Assembly (NCBI GenBank): GCA_963972255.1
Contig: CAXATO010000008.1
Location: forward strand, 1 to 64,000
Reading direction: 5' to 3'
Length of the DNA stretch: 64,000 nucleotides
DNA from: UBA1479 sp002706405
GTDB lineage: Bacteria; Pseudomonadota; Alphaproteobacteria; Rhodospirillales; Casp-alpha2
Shown: one piece after another, positions 51,881 to 60,484 of the stretch
Layout: each line of letters starts with the position of its first letter
How positions within the stretch are numbered: position 1 is the stretch's first letter
Position numbers and translations under genes: made by a program
The notes under the pieces: generated by a model
Told to the model about the DNA's origin: nothing
What the model saw: only the letters and a program-made list of their open reading frames with translations
Databases searched by the model: none

Positions 51881-52210
51881 TTAGCGCGCCTCCTGCATGC
51901 GGATAAGCTGGTCGAGAACGGTATCGGCGATGCCGACGCCGCCGGCCTTGGAAATGGCCTTGCCGTATTCGTCGATTTGCAAGTTGCGCCAGATGTCTTC
52001 GGCGGGGCCGCCGCCAAAGGGCTTTTCGGCTTCGATGTTTTCGAACATCGGGCGGATCATTTCGGAAATGAACACGGACTCGAAATCTTCGGCGACGGCG
52101 CGCATGCGCTGCATGGACATGGCGCCATGCGCCTTGCCGGCCAGGGCGCTGACCTTGGCGGTGGGAGCTGTCTGCAGGCCGACGAGCGTGGTATCGATGG
52201 GGCTGCTCAT
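51881..52210 (-). CDS. flgJ: Rod-binding protein FlgJ (short, no muramidase domain)
   Basis: 109 aa. It consists of just the rod-capping domain, with KAHGAMSMQRMRAVAEDFES then VFISEMIRPMFENIEAEKPF and ISKAGGVGIADTVLDQLIR. The peptidoglycan-hydrolase domain of enterobacterial FlgJ is absent, as in other alphaproteobacteria. The start ATG overlaps the flgI stop by TGATG. It follows flgI and precedes the FlgN-like gene in the same operon. Confidence 0.88.
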   Translation of the reverse strand: MSSPIDTTLVGLQTAPTAKVSALAGKAHGAMSMQRMRAVAEDFESVFISEMIRPMFENIEAEKPFGGGPAEDIWRNLQIDEYGKAISKAGGVGIADTVLDQLIRMQEAR

Positions 52211-53370
52211 CACATCACCTGAATTTCAGCCTGGAGGGCGCCGGCGGCCTTGATGGCCTGAAGGATCGTGATCAGGTCGCGCGGTCCGATGCCCAAGGCG
52301 TTCAGGCCGTTGACCAGGTCCTGCAAGGTCACGCCTTCGTTAAACACGGTCAGGCGCTTGTCCTGGCCTTCGTCGATCTGCACGTCCGTGCGATCGACGG
52401 TGGTCGTCGTGCCGACCTCGGCGAACGGACCGGGCTGGGACACCTGCGGGGTTTCCGTGATGCGGATGGTCAGGCTGCCCTGGGCGATGGCGACGGTGGA
52501 GATGCGCACGTTCTCACCCATCACGATGGTGCCCGACTGTTCGTCGATCAGCACACGGGCCATCTGGTCCGGTTCGACGCGCAGCTGTTCGACGTCGGTC
52601 AAAAGGTTGACCACGTTGTTGCGGTAATTATCGGGAACGTGCAGCTGCACGGTCTTGGGATCGGACGGACGGGCCGCGGTGGTGCCCAGGAAGGCGTTGA
52701 CGGCCTGAGAGATGCGCCGCGCGGTGGTGAAATCCGGGTTCTTGAGGCTCAGCTTGACCACGTCCATGTCGCCGATCTCGAACGCGACTTCGCGTTCCAC
52801 GATGGCGCCGTTGGCGATACGGCCCGAGGTCGGAACCCCCTTGGTCACGGTTTCCGCGTTGCCCTGGGCGGTGAAGCCGCCGACTGCAAGCTGCCCCTGG
52901 GCCACGGCGTAGACTTCGCCGTCGGCGCCGAGCATCGGCGTGACCAGAAGCGTGCCACCCAACAGGTTTTTGGCATCACCGAGGGAGCTCACCGTCACGT
53001 CGATGCGCGAACCCTGGCGGGCGAACGCGGGCATGTTGGCGGTCACCATGACGGCGGCGACATTTGTGGACTTAAGGATGGCATCGTTGGTCTGCACGCC
53101 CAGACGGTTGAGCATGGACCGAAGACTTTCCATAGTGAAATGGTTGTTTAGGAGCTTGTCGCCCGTTTTATCGAGGCCGACGACCAAGCCGTAGCCGACC
53201 AGCTGGTTCTCACGAATGCCTTCGAAGTCCACGATGTCCTTGATGCGCGACGCGGCGCCGGCGCTGCTGGGCAGGCCGAAGCTCAAGGCCACGAAAAGCG
53301 CCGTGGCGGCGGCGGCCAGACGCAGCGTCAGGGCAAGACGGCTGCGGCCCGAAGTCTTGTCGCTGTTCAT
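52210..53370 (-). CDS. flgI: Flagellar P-ring protein FlgI
   Basis: About 386 aa. After a signal peptide (AAAATALFVALSFGLPSSAG, cleaved after AGA), the mature protein begins ASRIKDIVDFEGIRENQLVG. The family blocks LDKTGDKLLNNHFTMESLRS, STNVAAVMVTANMPAFARQG and IGPRDLITILQAIKAAGALQ are present. FlgI forms the periplasmic P ring. The ATG at 53370 is favoured, but ATGs 18 and 21 bases upstream are also possible. First gene of flgI-flgJ-flgN-flgK-flgL behind a sigma-54 type promoter. Confidence 0.95.
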   Translation of the reverse strand: MNSDKTSGRSRLALTLRLAAAATALFVALSFGLPSSAGAASRIKDIVDFEGIRENQLVGYGLVVGLDKTGDKLLNNHFTMESLRSMLNRLGVQTNDAILKSTNVAAVMVTANMPAFARQGSRIDVTVSSLGDAKNLLGGTLLVTPMLGADGEVYAVAQGQLAVGGFTAQGNAETVTKGVPTSGRIANGAIVEREVAFEIGDMDVVKLSLKNPDFTTARRISQAVNAFLGTTAARPSDPKTVQLHVPDNYRNNVVNLLTDVEQLRVEPDQMARVLIDEQSGTIVMGENVRISTVAIAQGSLTIRITETPQVSQPGPFAEVGTTTTVDRTDVQIDEGQDKRLTVFNEGVTLQDLVNGLNALGIGPRDLITILQAIKAAGALQAEIQVM

Positions 53371-53454
53371 TTTTCCCGTTCTCGTCATCATTTCATTGTC
53401 TCAATCGACTGATGCTTGCCCTTTGCGGGCCATGGTTGTTGCCACTCGTTATTA

Positions 53455-53470
53455 AGCGAAAAGCATGCCA
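53455..53470 (-). promoter_or_regulatory. Sigma-54 type promoter of flgI-flgJ-flgN-flgK-flgL
   Basis: The minus strand reads TGGCATGCTTTTCGCT. It has GG-N10-GC, with mismatches at one -24 and one -12 position relative to TGGCAC-N5-TTGCW. It is the weakest of the three sigma-54 candidates but shares their upstream block. Confidence 0.65.
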
Positions 53471-53485
53471 TCCACGGCCGTTAGG

Positions 53486-53504
53486 TAATGCATTGAAAAA
53501 CAAT
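53486..53504 (-). promoter_or_regulatory. IHF-like site upstream of the flgI promoter
   Basis: The minus strand contains ATTGTTTTTCAATGCATTA. TTTCAA-N4-TTA fits the IHF consensus with one mismatch. Fifteen bases separate it from the -24 box, compared with 16 at fliK and 14 at the second hook gene. Confidence 0.55.
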
Positions 53505-53541
53505 AATAATTATAGATTCCGCATCGCCTTTTTGGCGTTTC

Positions 53542-53581
53542 CCCGGCAAGACAAGCCCCGTCATGGGCAACAATTGCCGGG
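53542..53581. promoter_or_regulatory. Opposed CCCGGCAA octamers upstream of flgI
   Basis: CCCGGCAA at 53542-53549 faces TTGCCGGG at 53574-53581, 72-111 bp upstream of the flgI -24 box. The same octamer lies 85 bp upstream of the fliK -24 box (7852-7859), and a one-mismatch copy is at 55486-55493 upstream of the second hook gene. The spacing suits a sigma-54 activator such as FlbD. Confidence 0.4.
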
Positions 53582-53594
53582 CCCCGGAAAGCGG

Positions 53595-53617
53595 AAAGGG
53601 CGGCCCGAAGGCCGCCC
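53595..53617 (-). terminator. Terminator after the second hook gene
   Basis: On the minus strand GGGCGGCC-TTCG-GGCCGCCC is followed by TTTCC, giving an 8-bp stem with a short T-run 46 bp after the stop codon. It separates this gene from flgI, which has its own promoter. Confidence 0.7.
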
Positions 53618-53662
53618 TGACATATTTCCTCATGGCCGGAAACGACCGGCCTGGGTGCCTCA

Positions 53663-55312
53663 TCAGCGTTTGAGGTTGCCCGCCTCCTGGAGCATTTCAT
53701 CGGCGGTTTTGAAGCTGGTCGCGGCGACGTTATAGGCGGCCTGGGCGGCGATCAGGCGGCTCATCTCCGCGCCAAGATCGACGTTGGAACCTTCCAGCGC
53801 GTTGCCAAGAATGGTCGCGAAGCCGGACTCGTCAGCGAAAACCTGAGTCGGCTCGCCGGAGGCTTCCGTTTCCTGGAAGTTTTGGCCGGTGGAAATCGCC
53901 AAACCGTCCGGGTTGGGGAAGATCGCCAGCGGCACCTTGTAGAGAGCCCGGCGCGTGTTGTCCGTGAACTCGCCATAAATCTCGCCGCCGGCCCCAAAAC
54001 TGAGATTGGAGAGAGCGGCGGCTTCGGCGCCATTGTGTTCGTAGTTGGCGAGGGAGAAATCGCCGGAAAATTGGGTGAAGGTGCTGGCATCAAACGTGAA
54101 GTTCGCCGTTTCGCCGTTATCGAACGTGACATCGAACGTATATTCGGAACTCGATGCCAGGGACCCGTCGTTGCCGAATTCCAGGCGCTGGGGAATCGAG
54201 GCGGTCGACGAGAAGGTGATCGCATCGCCAGTGACATAGCTCGATGCCAGCGGTGTCGCCGCATCAAGGGTGATTTCCGCCTGGTTTTCGGAGATGCTGG
54301 CGATGGTGTAGGTGCCGTCGTTGGCACCGCCGTCAGCGATGGTAATCGTGTCGCCCGGCTTCAATCCGGCGAACGTTCCGGCAAGTTGCGTGCCGAGTTG
54401 CGGGCTGCCGCCGCCTGGGTTGAGGTCTGAGAATGCGGTAATCACACCACCGTTGCCCGTGACCGTCGCAAATCTGATCGCGTCAATCGGTGCCGTGGGA
54501 TTGAGCGGGTCATAAGTTCGGGTGGTGACCGGTGCAAAGGTGTTACCGGGTGATGCGGTCACACTGGCGATGTTGTCGCCGATCAGACGGAAGTCCCACT
54601 GGTTTGGCTGCCCGAAGACCTTGGTGAAATCGACACGAATGCTCTGCGCGCTGAAACTTGAATCCACGACCTCGATACTGCCGCTTTGGACCGTGCCCGC
54701 GTCATCGTCGGCGGGCAGGTTGACGTCAACGGACGAAGTCGTCGTCAGTTCGCCGGTATCTTCAAAAGCGAACTGGTCGACGCGCATGGGTGAGGGCGTG
54801 CCCAGGGAAAAGGTGCCATCCGGATTGACGGAATAGCCCAGAAGGAAGTTGCCGAACTGGTCCGCAAGGTAGCCCTGATTGACGGTCGCCGCTGTTCCGT
54901 CCGAAAGCGTCACGCTATCCGTCAGGTCGGTGACGTTGATGTCGAAGGCGCCACGCCGCGTGTATTGGATGTTCCCGTTTACGTTGATATCGGGCGACAC
55001 CATGAAAAAGCCATCGCCGATGATCGCCACGTCCAGGTTGCGATCGGTGGTGCGCACTTGGCCTTGGTTTGCGATCCGCTGCAGGTCAATGGGCTGAACA
55101 CCGCCGAGGTCCGAATGATACGTTCCGGAGGCCCCTTCCGCCGTGCTCGCACCGACCGACGTGAAACCTTTGTTCATCAGCGTTTGGAATTCCGTGTCCG
55201 TGCGCTTATAGCCGTCGGTATTCACGTTCACGATGTTCTGCGAAATGGTGCTCAGCTTATGGGACTGGCCCATCATCGCCAAGGTCGCCTGCTGAAAAAC
55301 GCTCAAACCCAT
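53663..55312 (-). CDS. Second hook/basal-body protein (FlgE/FlgF/FlgG family)
   Basis: 549 aa. The N-terminus (GLSVFQQATLAMMGQSHKLS then TISQNIVNVNTDGYKRTDTE) and C-terminus (AEMSRLIAAQAAYNVAATSF followed by KTADEMLQEAGNLKR) are flagellar rod/hook motifs, with IIGDGFFMVSPD between. It is a FlgE paralogue about 250 residues shorter than the FlgE at 2554. One module (306-352, LKPGDTITIADGGANDGTY... NQAEITLD) is homologous to those in FlgL and FlgE. Start: the ATG at 55312 with GGGACA upstream; longer forms add a Cys-free leader of little conserved character. It is monocistronic with its own sigma-54 promoter and terminator. Confidence 0.9.
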   Translation of the reverse strand: MGLSVFQQATLAMMGQSHKLSTISQNIVNVNTDGYKRTDTEFQTLMNKGFTSVGASTAEGASGTYHSDLGGVQPIDLQRIANQGQVRTTDRNLDVAIIGDGFFMVSPDINVNGNIQYTRRGAFDINVTDLTDSVTLSDGTAATVNQGYLADQFGNFLLGYSVNPDGTFSLGTPSPMRVDQFAFEDTGELTTTSSVDVNLPADDDAGTVQSGSIEVVDSSFSAQSIRVDFTKVFGQPNQWDFRLIGDNIASVTASPGNTFAPVTTRTYDPLNPTAPIDAIRFATVTGNGGVITAFSDLNPGGGSPQLGTQLAGTFAGLKPGDTITIADGGANDGTYTIASISENQAEITLDAATPLASSYVTGDAITFSSTASIPQRLEFGNDGSLASSSEYTFDVTFDNGETANFTFDASTFTQFSGDFSLANYEHNGAEAAALSNLSFGAGGEIYGEFTDNTRRALYKVPLAIFPNPDGLAISTGQNFQETEASGEPTQVFADESGFATILGNALEGSNVDLGAEMSRLIAAQAAYNVAATSFKTADEMLQEAGNLKR

Positions 55313-55367
55313 GTGCCGATGTCCCTGCGTCCAGGAACCCTCTCTGGTTTTTTCCTGCATTAATTAT

Positions 55368-55383
55368 TGCAAGGTCAGTGCCA
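55368..55383 (-). promoter_or_regulatory. Sigma-54 promoter of the second hook gene
   Basis: The minus strand reads TGGCACTGACCTTGCA, a full match to TGGCAC-N5-TTGCW, about 55 bp upstream of the ATG at 55312. It is the clearest promoter in the window. Confidence 0.9.
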
Positions 55384-55397
55384 AGAGGCGGAGTGTC

Positions 55398-55415
55398 TAA
55401 TTTATTGAAAAACAA
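55398..55415 (-). promoter_or_regulatory. IHF-like site upstream of the second hook gene
   Basis: The minus strand contains TTGTTTTTCAATAAATTA; TTTCAA-N4-TTA fits IHF with one mismatch. It ends 14 bp before the -24 box. Confidence 0.55.
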
Positions 55416-55539
55416 CAGTATTTAATTGTCCTGCATGGGTAAATACTGCCTTATGGCTAGGCGTCGGCCGTGTGGAGGGAAATTATTGCCGCCCTGACCG
55501 GTTGACCGGCAGTCTGGTTGCAGCAGCTGCGGGGGGCGG

Positions 55540-56640
55540 TCAGGCGTCGGATTTCGGAAAGATCAGAACACTTTCCGGTGCCACGCGGGCGCTGACCTGG
55601 GACCCGATTTCGGGCAGGAACACGCCGGGCATCCGGGCGTTGAAAAGGGGCCCCGCGCCGTCGTCCTTCAGCCCCAAGGTCAGATGCGTGGACCGGCCGA
55701 GCGAGCGTGCCGTTAGAACCGTCAGCAGAATGTCGCCCTCCGTCGTCGATTGAGACAGGCTGAGGGCTTCCGGGCGGATCAGCACCTGGGCTTCGGTGCC
55801 TTCCGCAAGGTCGTTCGCGGGAAACCGCCCCAGGGCGGAGTCCAGCGCGCCGTTTTCCACCCGACAGTCGAGGCGGTTGACGGGACCGAACAACTCGGCG
55901 ACGAAAGCCGACTGCGGGCGGAAATAGATATCCACCGGCGTGCCGGACTGGATGATGCGGCCGTTCTGCATGACCAGGATGCGGTCGGCCATGAACATGG
56001 CCTCTTCCGGGTCGTGGGTGACCATCAGGGTGGCGATACCGGAGCGCGACAGGATCTGGAAGGTGTCCTGGCGGATTTGCGCCCGGCGGTTCACGTCCAG
56101 GCCGGAAAAAGGCTCATCCAGCAGCAGAACCCGGGGGGCCGGAGCCAGGGCGCGGAGCAGGGCGACGCGCTGCTGCTGACCGCCGGACAGGGTATGGGGA
56201 AAGGCGTCGGCGTAACCGCCGAGGCCCATGGTCGAAAGGGTTTCGCGCGCCCAAGCCCGGCGCGCCTTATCCTTTTCCGACAGGCCGAACACGATGTTTT
56301 CGTACACGGTCAGATGGGGAAACAGGGCGAAGTCCTGAAACATCAGGCCGACGTTCCGCTTTTCCGGCGGCATCTGCTTGCCGCCCTGACCGTCGGCGAC
56401 CGTATCCTCGCCAATGGTGATGCGCCCGACCTGAAGGTCTTCGAGCCCTGCCGCAAGGCGCAGCAGGGTCGTTTTGCCGCAGCCCGACGGACCCAGCAGG
56501 CAGACCAGTTCGCCCGGCTCCACGAAGACGGACACGCCCGAGACCACGGTATCGTCGCCGAACGCATGCGACACGTTCAGCATATGCAGGCCATCGGCCT
56601 TGGAGGCGGCCGCCGCGGGTGGTGTGGTGGTGGGGCTCAC
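55540..56640 (-). CDS. fbpC: Iron(III) ABC transporter ATPase FbpC
   Basis: 366 aa. Walker A GPSGCGKTTL, Q-loop MFQDFALFPH, signature LSGGQQQRVALLRAL, Walker B LLLDEPFSGLD and H-loop VTHDPEEAM are all present. A C-terminal TOBE-like region (LIRPEALSLSQSTTEGDIL) follows. It powers uptake of ferric iron by FbpAB. Start: GTG at 56640, which overlaps the fbpB stop as GTGA and has GGAGG 6 bases upstream; an ATG at 56583 would lack that context. Last gene of fbpABC. Confidence 0.93.
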   Translation of the reverse strand: MSPTTTPPAAAASKADGLHMLNVSHAFGDDTVVSGVSVFVEPGELVCLLGPSGCGKTTLLRLAAGLEDLQVGRITIGEDTVADGQGGKQMPPEKRNVGLMFQDFALFPHLTVYENIVFGLSEKDKARRAWARETLSTMGLGGYADAFPHTLSGGQQQRVALLRALAPAPRVLLLDEPFSGLDVNRRAQIRQDTFQILSRSGIATLMVTHDPEEAMFMADRILVMQNGRIIQSGTPVDIYFRPQSAFVAELFGPVNRLDCRVENGALDSALGRFPANDLAEGTEAQVLIRPEALSLSQSTTEGDILLTVLTARSLGRSTHLTLGLKDDGAGPLFNARMPGVFLPEIGSQVSARVAPESVLIFPKSDA

Positions 56641-58343
56641 GCGCGGCCTCCGCTGGCATGGCCGGGCCGCGTGCGCAACGTCGTCAGGGCCAGGATGACC
56701 ACGGGGATCAGGCCGGCGACGACGATGGTCAGGGCGCCCAGCGCCGATTCTTCAAACAGTTCGTCCGAGGCGTACTGGAACACGAATGTGGCCAGGGTGT
56801 CGTAGCCGAAGGGGCGCAGGATGATGGTAATGGGAAGCTCCTTCATGCAGTCAACGAAGACCAGCAGCCCGGCGGTCAGAAGGCTGGTTCGGATCAATGG
56901 GAAATGGACGCGGGACATGGCCTGGAACGGACTGGCGCCCAGCGTCCGCGCGGCGCCGTCCATGTTGCGCGATACCTTGCCGAGGCCCGCTTCGAGGGTG
57001 CCGAACGACAGCGCCAGGAAGCGCGCCAGGTAGCCGTATAGAATGGCGATGACGGTGCCGCTGAAAAGCAGCCCCGTGGAGACGCCGAACACCCGATCCG
57101 AGAAGGCATCGATGGCGTTATCCAGGCCGGCCATGGGGACGATCACGCCGATCGCCAGCACCGCGCCCGGCACGGCATATCCGATGGACGCGAAACGTAC
57201 GGCGGCACGGGGCAAGGGGCCGGACCCCATACGCAGCCCGTAGGCGAGAATCAAACCGATGGCGACGGCGATGACGGCGGCGCCCAGGGACAGGGAGAGG
57301 CTGTTCAGGGTAATGGTCAAGTAGTTGGCTTGCAGGGTGACGTCGAAGAACACCACGGCGTAGGACACCAGGACGGAGGCCGGCAGAACGAAGCCGAGCA
57401 ACACCGGCAGGGCGCAGAAAACGATAGCCAGCGCGGCCTTGATGCCGCGCAGGCGGTAGCTGGGCAAGGCCTGGATCTTGGTCGAGGTATGGTGATAGCG
57501 CTGGCCGCGCCGGGCCATCCGTTCAAGCACGACCAGGACGATGACGAAGATCATGAGGACCGACGCCAATTGCGCGGCGCCTGAGATACTGTCCATGTTC
57601 AGCCAGACGTCGTAGACCCCCGCCGTGAAGGTCCTGACGCCAAAGAAGTCCACGGTCCCGAAGTCGTTGAGCGCTTCCATCATGGCCAGGGTCATACCCA
57701 CGACGATGGCCGGCCGGGCCAACGGCAGGGCGATGTTCCAGAAGCTCTGCCAAGCCGTCTTGCCGAGGGTGCGGCTGACTTCGAGCACGCAGACGGATTG
57801 TTCGAGAAAGGCCGCGCGGGCGAGCAGATAGACATAGGGATAGAGCACCAGGGTCATGACGGTAACGGCACCACCCATGGAGCGGATTTCCGGGAACCAA
57901 TAGTCCTGCCGGTTGCGCCAGCCGAAGATTTCACGAAGCGTGCCCTGCACGGCGCCGGCGTATTCTAGCTGGTCGGTGAACACGAAGGCGAGGATATAGG
58001 TCGGCACCGCCAGCGGCAGCACCAATGCCCAGTTGAACAGCCCGCGTCCGGGAAACCGGCACATGGTCACCAGCCAGGCCGTGCCGGTGCCGATGATGAA
58101 AGTGCCCAGACCGATCCCGCCGATCAGCGTCACTGTCTGCTCGACATAACCGAACAGAACGGTGTTGTAGAGGTGGCGCCAGATGTCCGGCGCCGGGGTC
58201 AGGGCGATGGTCGCCACGGCGATAAGGGGCGTGGCGACGAACAGCGCGATGACGAGTGTCATGATCCCCCAGCGGTCGGGGATCAGGCGGCTGAGTTGGT
58301 ATCGGGTTGCTGGCCGGTCAGCGACGGCGGCGGGGTGCGGCAA
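56637..58343 (-). CDS. fbpB: Iron(III) ABC transporter permease FbpB
   Basis: About 568 aa with about twelve hydrophobic segments, a duplicated permease. The first half has ALVLPLAVPTYILAFVFTDQ and a permease EAA-type loop with VLEVSRTLGKTAWQSFWNIA. The second half repeats it (MDGAARTLGASPFQAMSRVH). It carries ferric iron across the inner membrane. Start: TTG at 58343 with GGGAG about 10 bases upstream; a longer frame starts at 58376 but overlaps a terminator-like hairpin. It lies between fbpA and fbpC. Confidence 0.9.
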   Translation of the reverse strand: MPHPAAVADRPATRYQLSRLIPDRWGIMTLVIALFVATPLIAVATIALTPAPDIWRHLYNTVLFGYVEQTVTLIGGIGLGTFIIGTGTAWLVTMCRFPGRGLFNWALVLPLAVPTYILAFVFTDQLEYAGAVQGTLREIFGWRNRQDYWFPEIRSMGGAVTVMTLVLYPYVYLLARAAFLEQSVCVLEVSRTLGKTAWQSFWNIALPLARPAIVVGMTLAMMEALNDFGTVDFFGVRTFTAGVYDVWLNMDSISGAAQLASVLMIFVIVLVVLERMARRGQRYHHTSTKIQALPSYRLRGIKAALAIVFCALPVLLGFVLPASVLVSYAVVFFDVTLQANYLTITLNSLSLSLGAAVIAVAIGLILAYGLRMGSGPLPRAAVRFASIGYAVPGAVLAIGVIVPMAGLDNAIDAFSDRVFGVSTGLLFSGTVIAILYGYLARFLALSFGTLEAGLGKVSRNMDGAARTLGASPFQAMSRVHFPLIRTSLLTAGLLVFVDCMKELPITIILRPFGYDTLATFVFQYASDELFEESALGALTIVVAGLIPVVILALTTLRTRPGHASGGRA

Positions 58344-58382
58344 GGCGTGTGGACTCCCAGGTTGCGGAGGGCACAAAAGCAG

Positions 58383-58411
58383 AAAACGCTGCGGGGGGAA
58401 ACCCCGCAGCG
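58383..58411 (-). terminator. Intercistronic terminator or attenuator between fbpA and fbpB
   Basis: On the minus strand CGCTGCGGGG-TTTCC-CCCCGCAGCG is a perfect 10-bp stem followed by TTTTC. It lies 31 bp after the fbpA stop. It probably makes the binding protein more abundant than the permease/ATPase by partial termination or by protecting the fbpA mRNA end. Confidence 0.8.
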
Positions 58412-58441
58412 CTTCTGTCAGCTGGTTCGTTCAGGAACGAC

Positions 58442-59494
58442 TCAGCTACCGGGCCCTTCGTCAAATCCAACCTTGTCCACCAGTCGGGAGGCGGCGGGCC
58501 GCAGCTTGGCAATTTTTTCGAGTGACAGCGTGTCGCCTTTGAAGTCGCCCCAGGACTGGACGATCTTCGAATAAGGAACGCCGGGTTTCACCGGGTATTC
58601 CTGATTGTCTTCGGCGTAGATCTTCTGCGCCGCGTCACCGGACAGGAACTCGATCAATTTGACCGCGCCGTCCTTGTGCTTGGCGCTCTTGGTCACGGCG
58701 GCGCCCGAGACGTTCATGTGGTTGCCGCGATCACCCTGGTTCAGATAGGTCAGACGAACGGCGGCAGCCCACTTTTTCTGCTCGGGCTTCTCGTCGTTGG
58801 TCATCATCTTGCCCATGTAATAGTTGTTCGTGATGGCGATGTCGCACACGCCTTCATACACGGCCTTGGCCTGGGCGCGGTCATTGCCCTGAGGTTTGCG
58901 GGCCAGATTGGCCTTCACGCCCCGAAGCCACTTTTCAGCGCCTTCTTCACCATGGTGGGCGATCATCGAGGCGATCAGCGCCACGTTGTAGGCGTTCTTG
59001 CCGGAGCGAATGCAGATGCGTCCCTTGAATTTAGGATCGGTCAGGTCTTCGTAGGACGTCAGTTCGCCCGGCTTGACCCGTTCCTTGGAGACCAGCGCCA
59101 CGCGGGCGCGGGACGTCAGGCCGAACCACATGCCTTCCGGATCACGGAAATGGGCCGGAATGTTCTTCTCAAGCGTGTCCGATTTGATCGCCTGCAGCAC
59201 GCCCGCTTCCTTAAGCGCGTACAGCCGACCGATATCGACGGTCAGCACCGCGTCGGCGGGGCTGTTGTCGCCGGCGGCCTTGATCTTTTCGAGCATTCCC
59301 TTCTTGGCGAACACGACGTTCACCTTGATCCCCGTTTCCTTGGTGAAGGCGTCGAGGAGCGGTTTGATCAGGAACGGCTGGCGATAGGAATAGAGGTTCA
59401 CTTCCTGGTCGGCGGCCTGGGCCCAGGTAGTGGCGCCGAGGACAGTCGCTGCGGCGACAAGACCGGTCGCAATCAGGCGTTTCAAATGTGGCAT
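58442..59494 (-). CDS. fbpA: Iron(III)-binding periplasmic protein FbpA
   Basis: About 350 aa. A signal peptide (LIATGLVAAATVLGATTWAQ, cut after AQA) precedes the mature form (ADQEVNLYSYRQPFLIKPLL). The adjacent tyrosines in AITNNYYMGKMM correspond to the Tyr pair that ligates ferric iron in FbpA. ADAVLTVDIGRLYALKEAGV and SGDAAQKIYAEDNQEYPVKP are also family-like. Start: ATG at 59494 (MPHLKRL) or the upstream GTG at 59506. A Fur-like box lies about 104 bp upstream. First gene of fbpABC, inserted between flagellar genes. Confidence 0.93.
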   Translation of the reverse strand: MPHLKRLIATGLVAAATVLGATTWAQAADQEVNLYSYRQPFLIKPLLDAFTKETGIKVNVVFAKKGMLEKIKAAGDNSPADAVLTVDIGRLYALKEAGVLQAIKSDTLEKNIPAHFRDPEGMWFGLTSRARVALVSKERVKPGELTSYEDLTDPKFKGRICIRSGKNAYNVALIASMIAHHGEEGAEKWLRGVKANLARKPQGNDRAQAKAVYEGVCDIAITNNYYMGKMMTNDEKPEQKKWAAAVRLTYLNQGDRGNHMNVSGAAVTKSAKHKDGAVKLIEFLSGDAAQKIYAEDNQEYPVKPGVPYSKIVQSWGDFKGDTLSLEKIAKLRPAASRLVDKVGFDEGPGS

Positions 59495-59894
59495 TTTGGT
59501 TTCCACGGGTCAGAGTCCTTCGTTGGTTTGGTTGTGAAATCCCAGAGGCTCGTAAGTGTCGAACGGTTGTTCGCGATCCCTGGCCAAAGGTGAGATTGCG
59601 AATGATTATCAATATTTGCGCCAGTTATAACGGTCCGATTATGAGTTTGCAAGTCATTCTCGTTCTCGTGTCGACGAGGCGTGAAAATACTTGAACAAGG
59701 TTTGTGAAGGCCGCCACGGCGGTGCACGAAGGCGGGCTATGGTCTGGTGTTTTGCCGTGCCATGGGCCAGACTGTGTCACGCGCAGGCGAATGGCTGGTG
59801 CGGTACCCGGAATTTCCGAAAAATTAACCGCCCGGCAATAAAGGGCGCGCCATACTGCGGGGCCGCGGTCAGTTTCGCGGGGAAAGGTCAAGCA
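59495..59894. promoter_or_regulatory. Divergent intergenic region fbpA / fliX
   Basis: This 400-bp gap holds the Fur-like box at 59598-59616 toward fbpA and the fliX promoter toward the other side. TTAACCGCC at about 59825 is a single TTAA half-site near fliX, without a partner at the CtrA spacing. I see no ORF or further repeat in it. Confidence 0.6.
59598..59616 (-). promoter_or_regulatory. Fur-like box upstream of fbpA
   Basis: The minus strand reads AATATTGATAATCATTCGC. Against the Fur box GATAATGATAATCATTATC it matches at 14 of 19 positions, including the central TGATAATCATT. It lies about 104 bp upstream of fbpA and fits iron-repressed expression. Confidence 0.75.
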
Positions 59895-60323
59895 ATGAAG
59901 GTATCCAATATCGGTCCCGCCAAGGGCGTCGACAAGACGAAGCGCAAATCGGGCGCATCGTCGTCGGATGCCTTTGCAGACGACCTTCGCGCCGCGACCG
60001 CCGACACGCCGGAACCGGCGGCCGGCACGGTGTCGGGGGCGGCGGTGGCCGGCGTTGATGCCGTTCTCGCCATGCAGGCGGCGGATGACGCCACCCAGGG
60101 CCGTTCGAAAGGCCTGTTGATGGCCCGGGGCGATCGGCTGCTTGACCGCCTCGAAGATCTGCAGCTGGCCCTGTTGACGGGTAGTCTGCCCAAGGAAAAG
60201 GTCATCGAGTTGGCTCAGGCGCTCCGCGAAAAACGCCCGACGTCCGACGATCAGGGGTTGAATGCCCTGATCGACGAGATCGAACTTCGTGCCGAGGTTG
60301 AACTGGCCAAGCTGAGCCGGTAA
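59895..60323 (+). CDS. fliX: Flagellar assembly regulator FliX
   Basis: 142 aa. The conserved C-terminal block (GDRLLDRLEDLQLALLTGSL then PKEKVIELAQALREKRPT and LIDEIELRAEVELAKLSR) identifies FliX. In Caulobacter FliX controls the sigma-54 activator FlbD in response to basal-body assembly. The N-terminal 40 residues are basic and low complexity. Start: ATG with GGAAAGG 7 bases upstream. It is on the plus strand, 161 bp before dksA, the arrangement seen in other alphaproteobacteria. Confidence 0.93.
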   Translation: MKVSNIGPAKGVDKTKRKSGASSSDAFADDLRAATADTPEPAAGTVSGAAVAGVDAVLAMQAADDATQGRSKGLLMARGDRLLDRLEDLQLALLTGSLPKEKVIELAQALREKRPTSDDQGLNALIDEIELRAEVELAKLSR

Positions 60324-60484
60324 CCCGTCCCGCCCGGACACCGTCGACTATTTCTCTGAAATCAATGGGTTTCCTGTCCCCAGGCCGGGGAAAATGATGC
60401 CTTGCCCTCAGGCGCTCTGGTCCGTATATTCCGCGCCCGTCGACAAACGGCAACCTGGCATTTAACCGGGGAGACGACTAAGAA

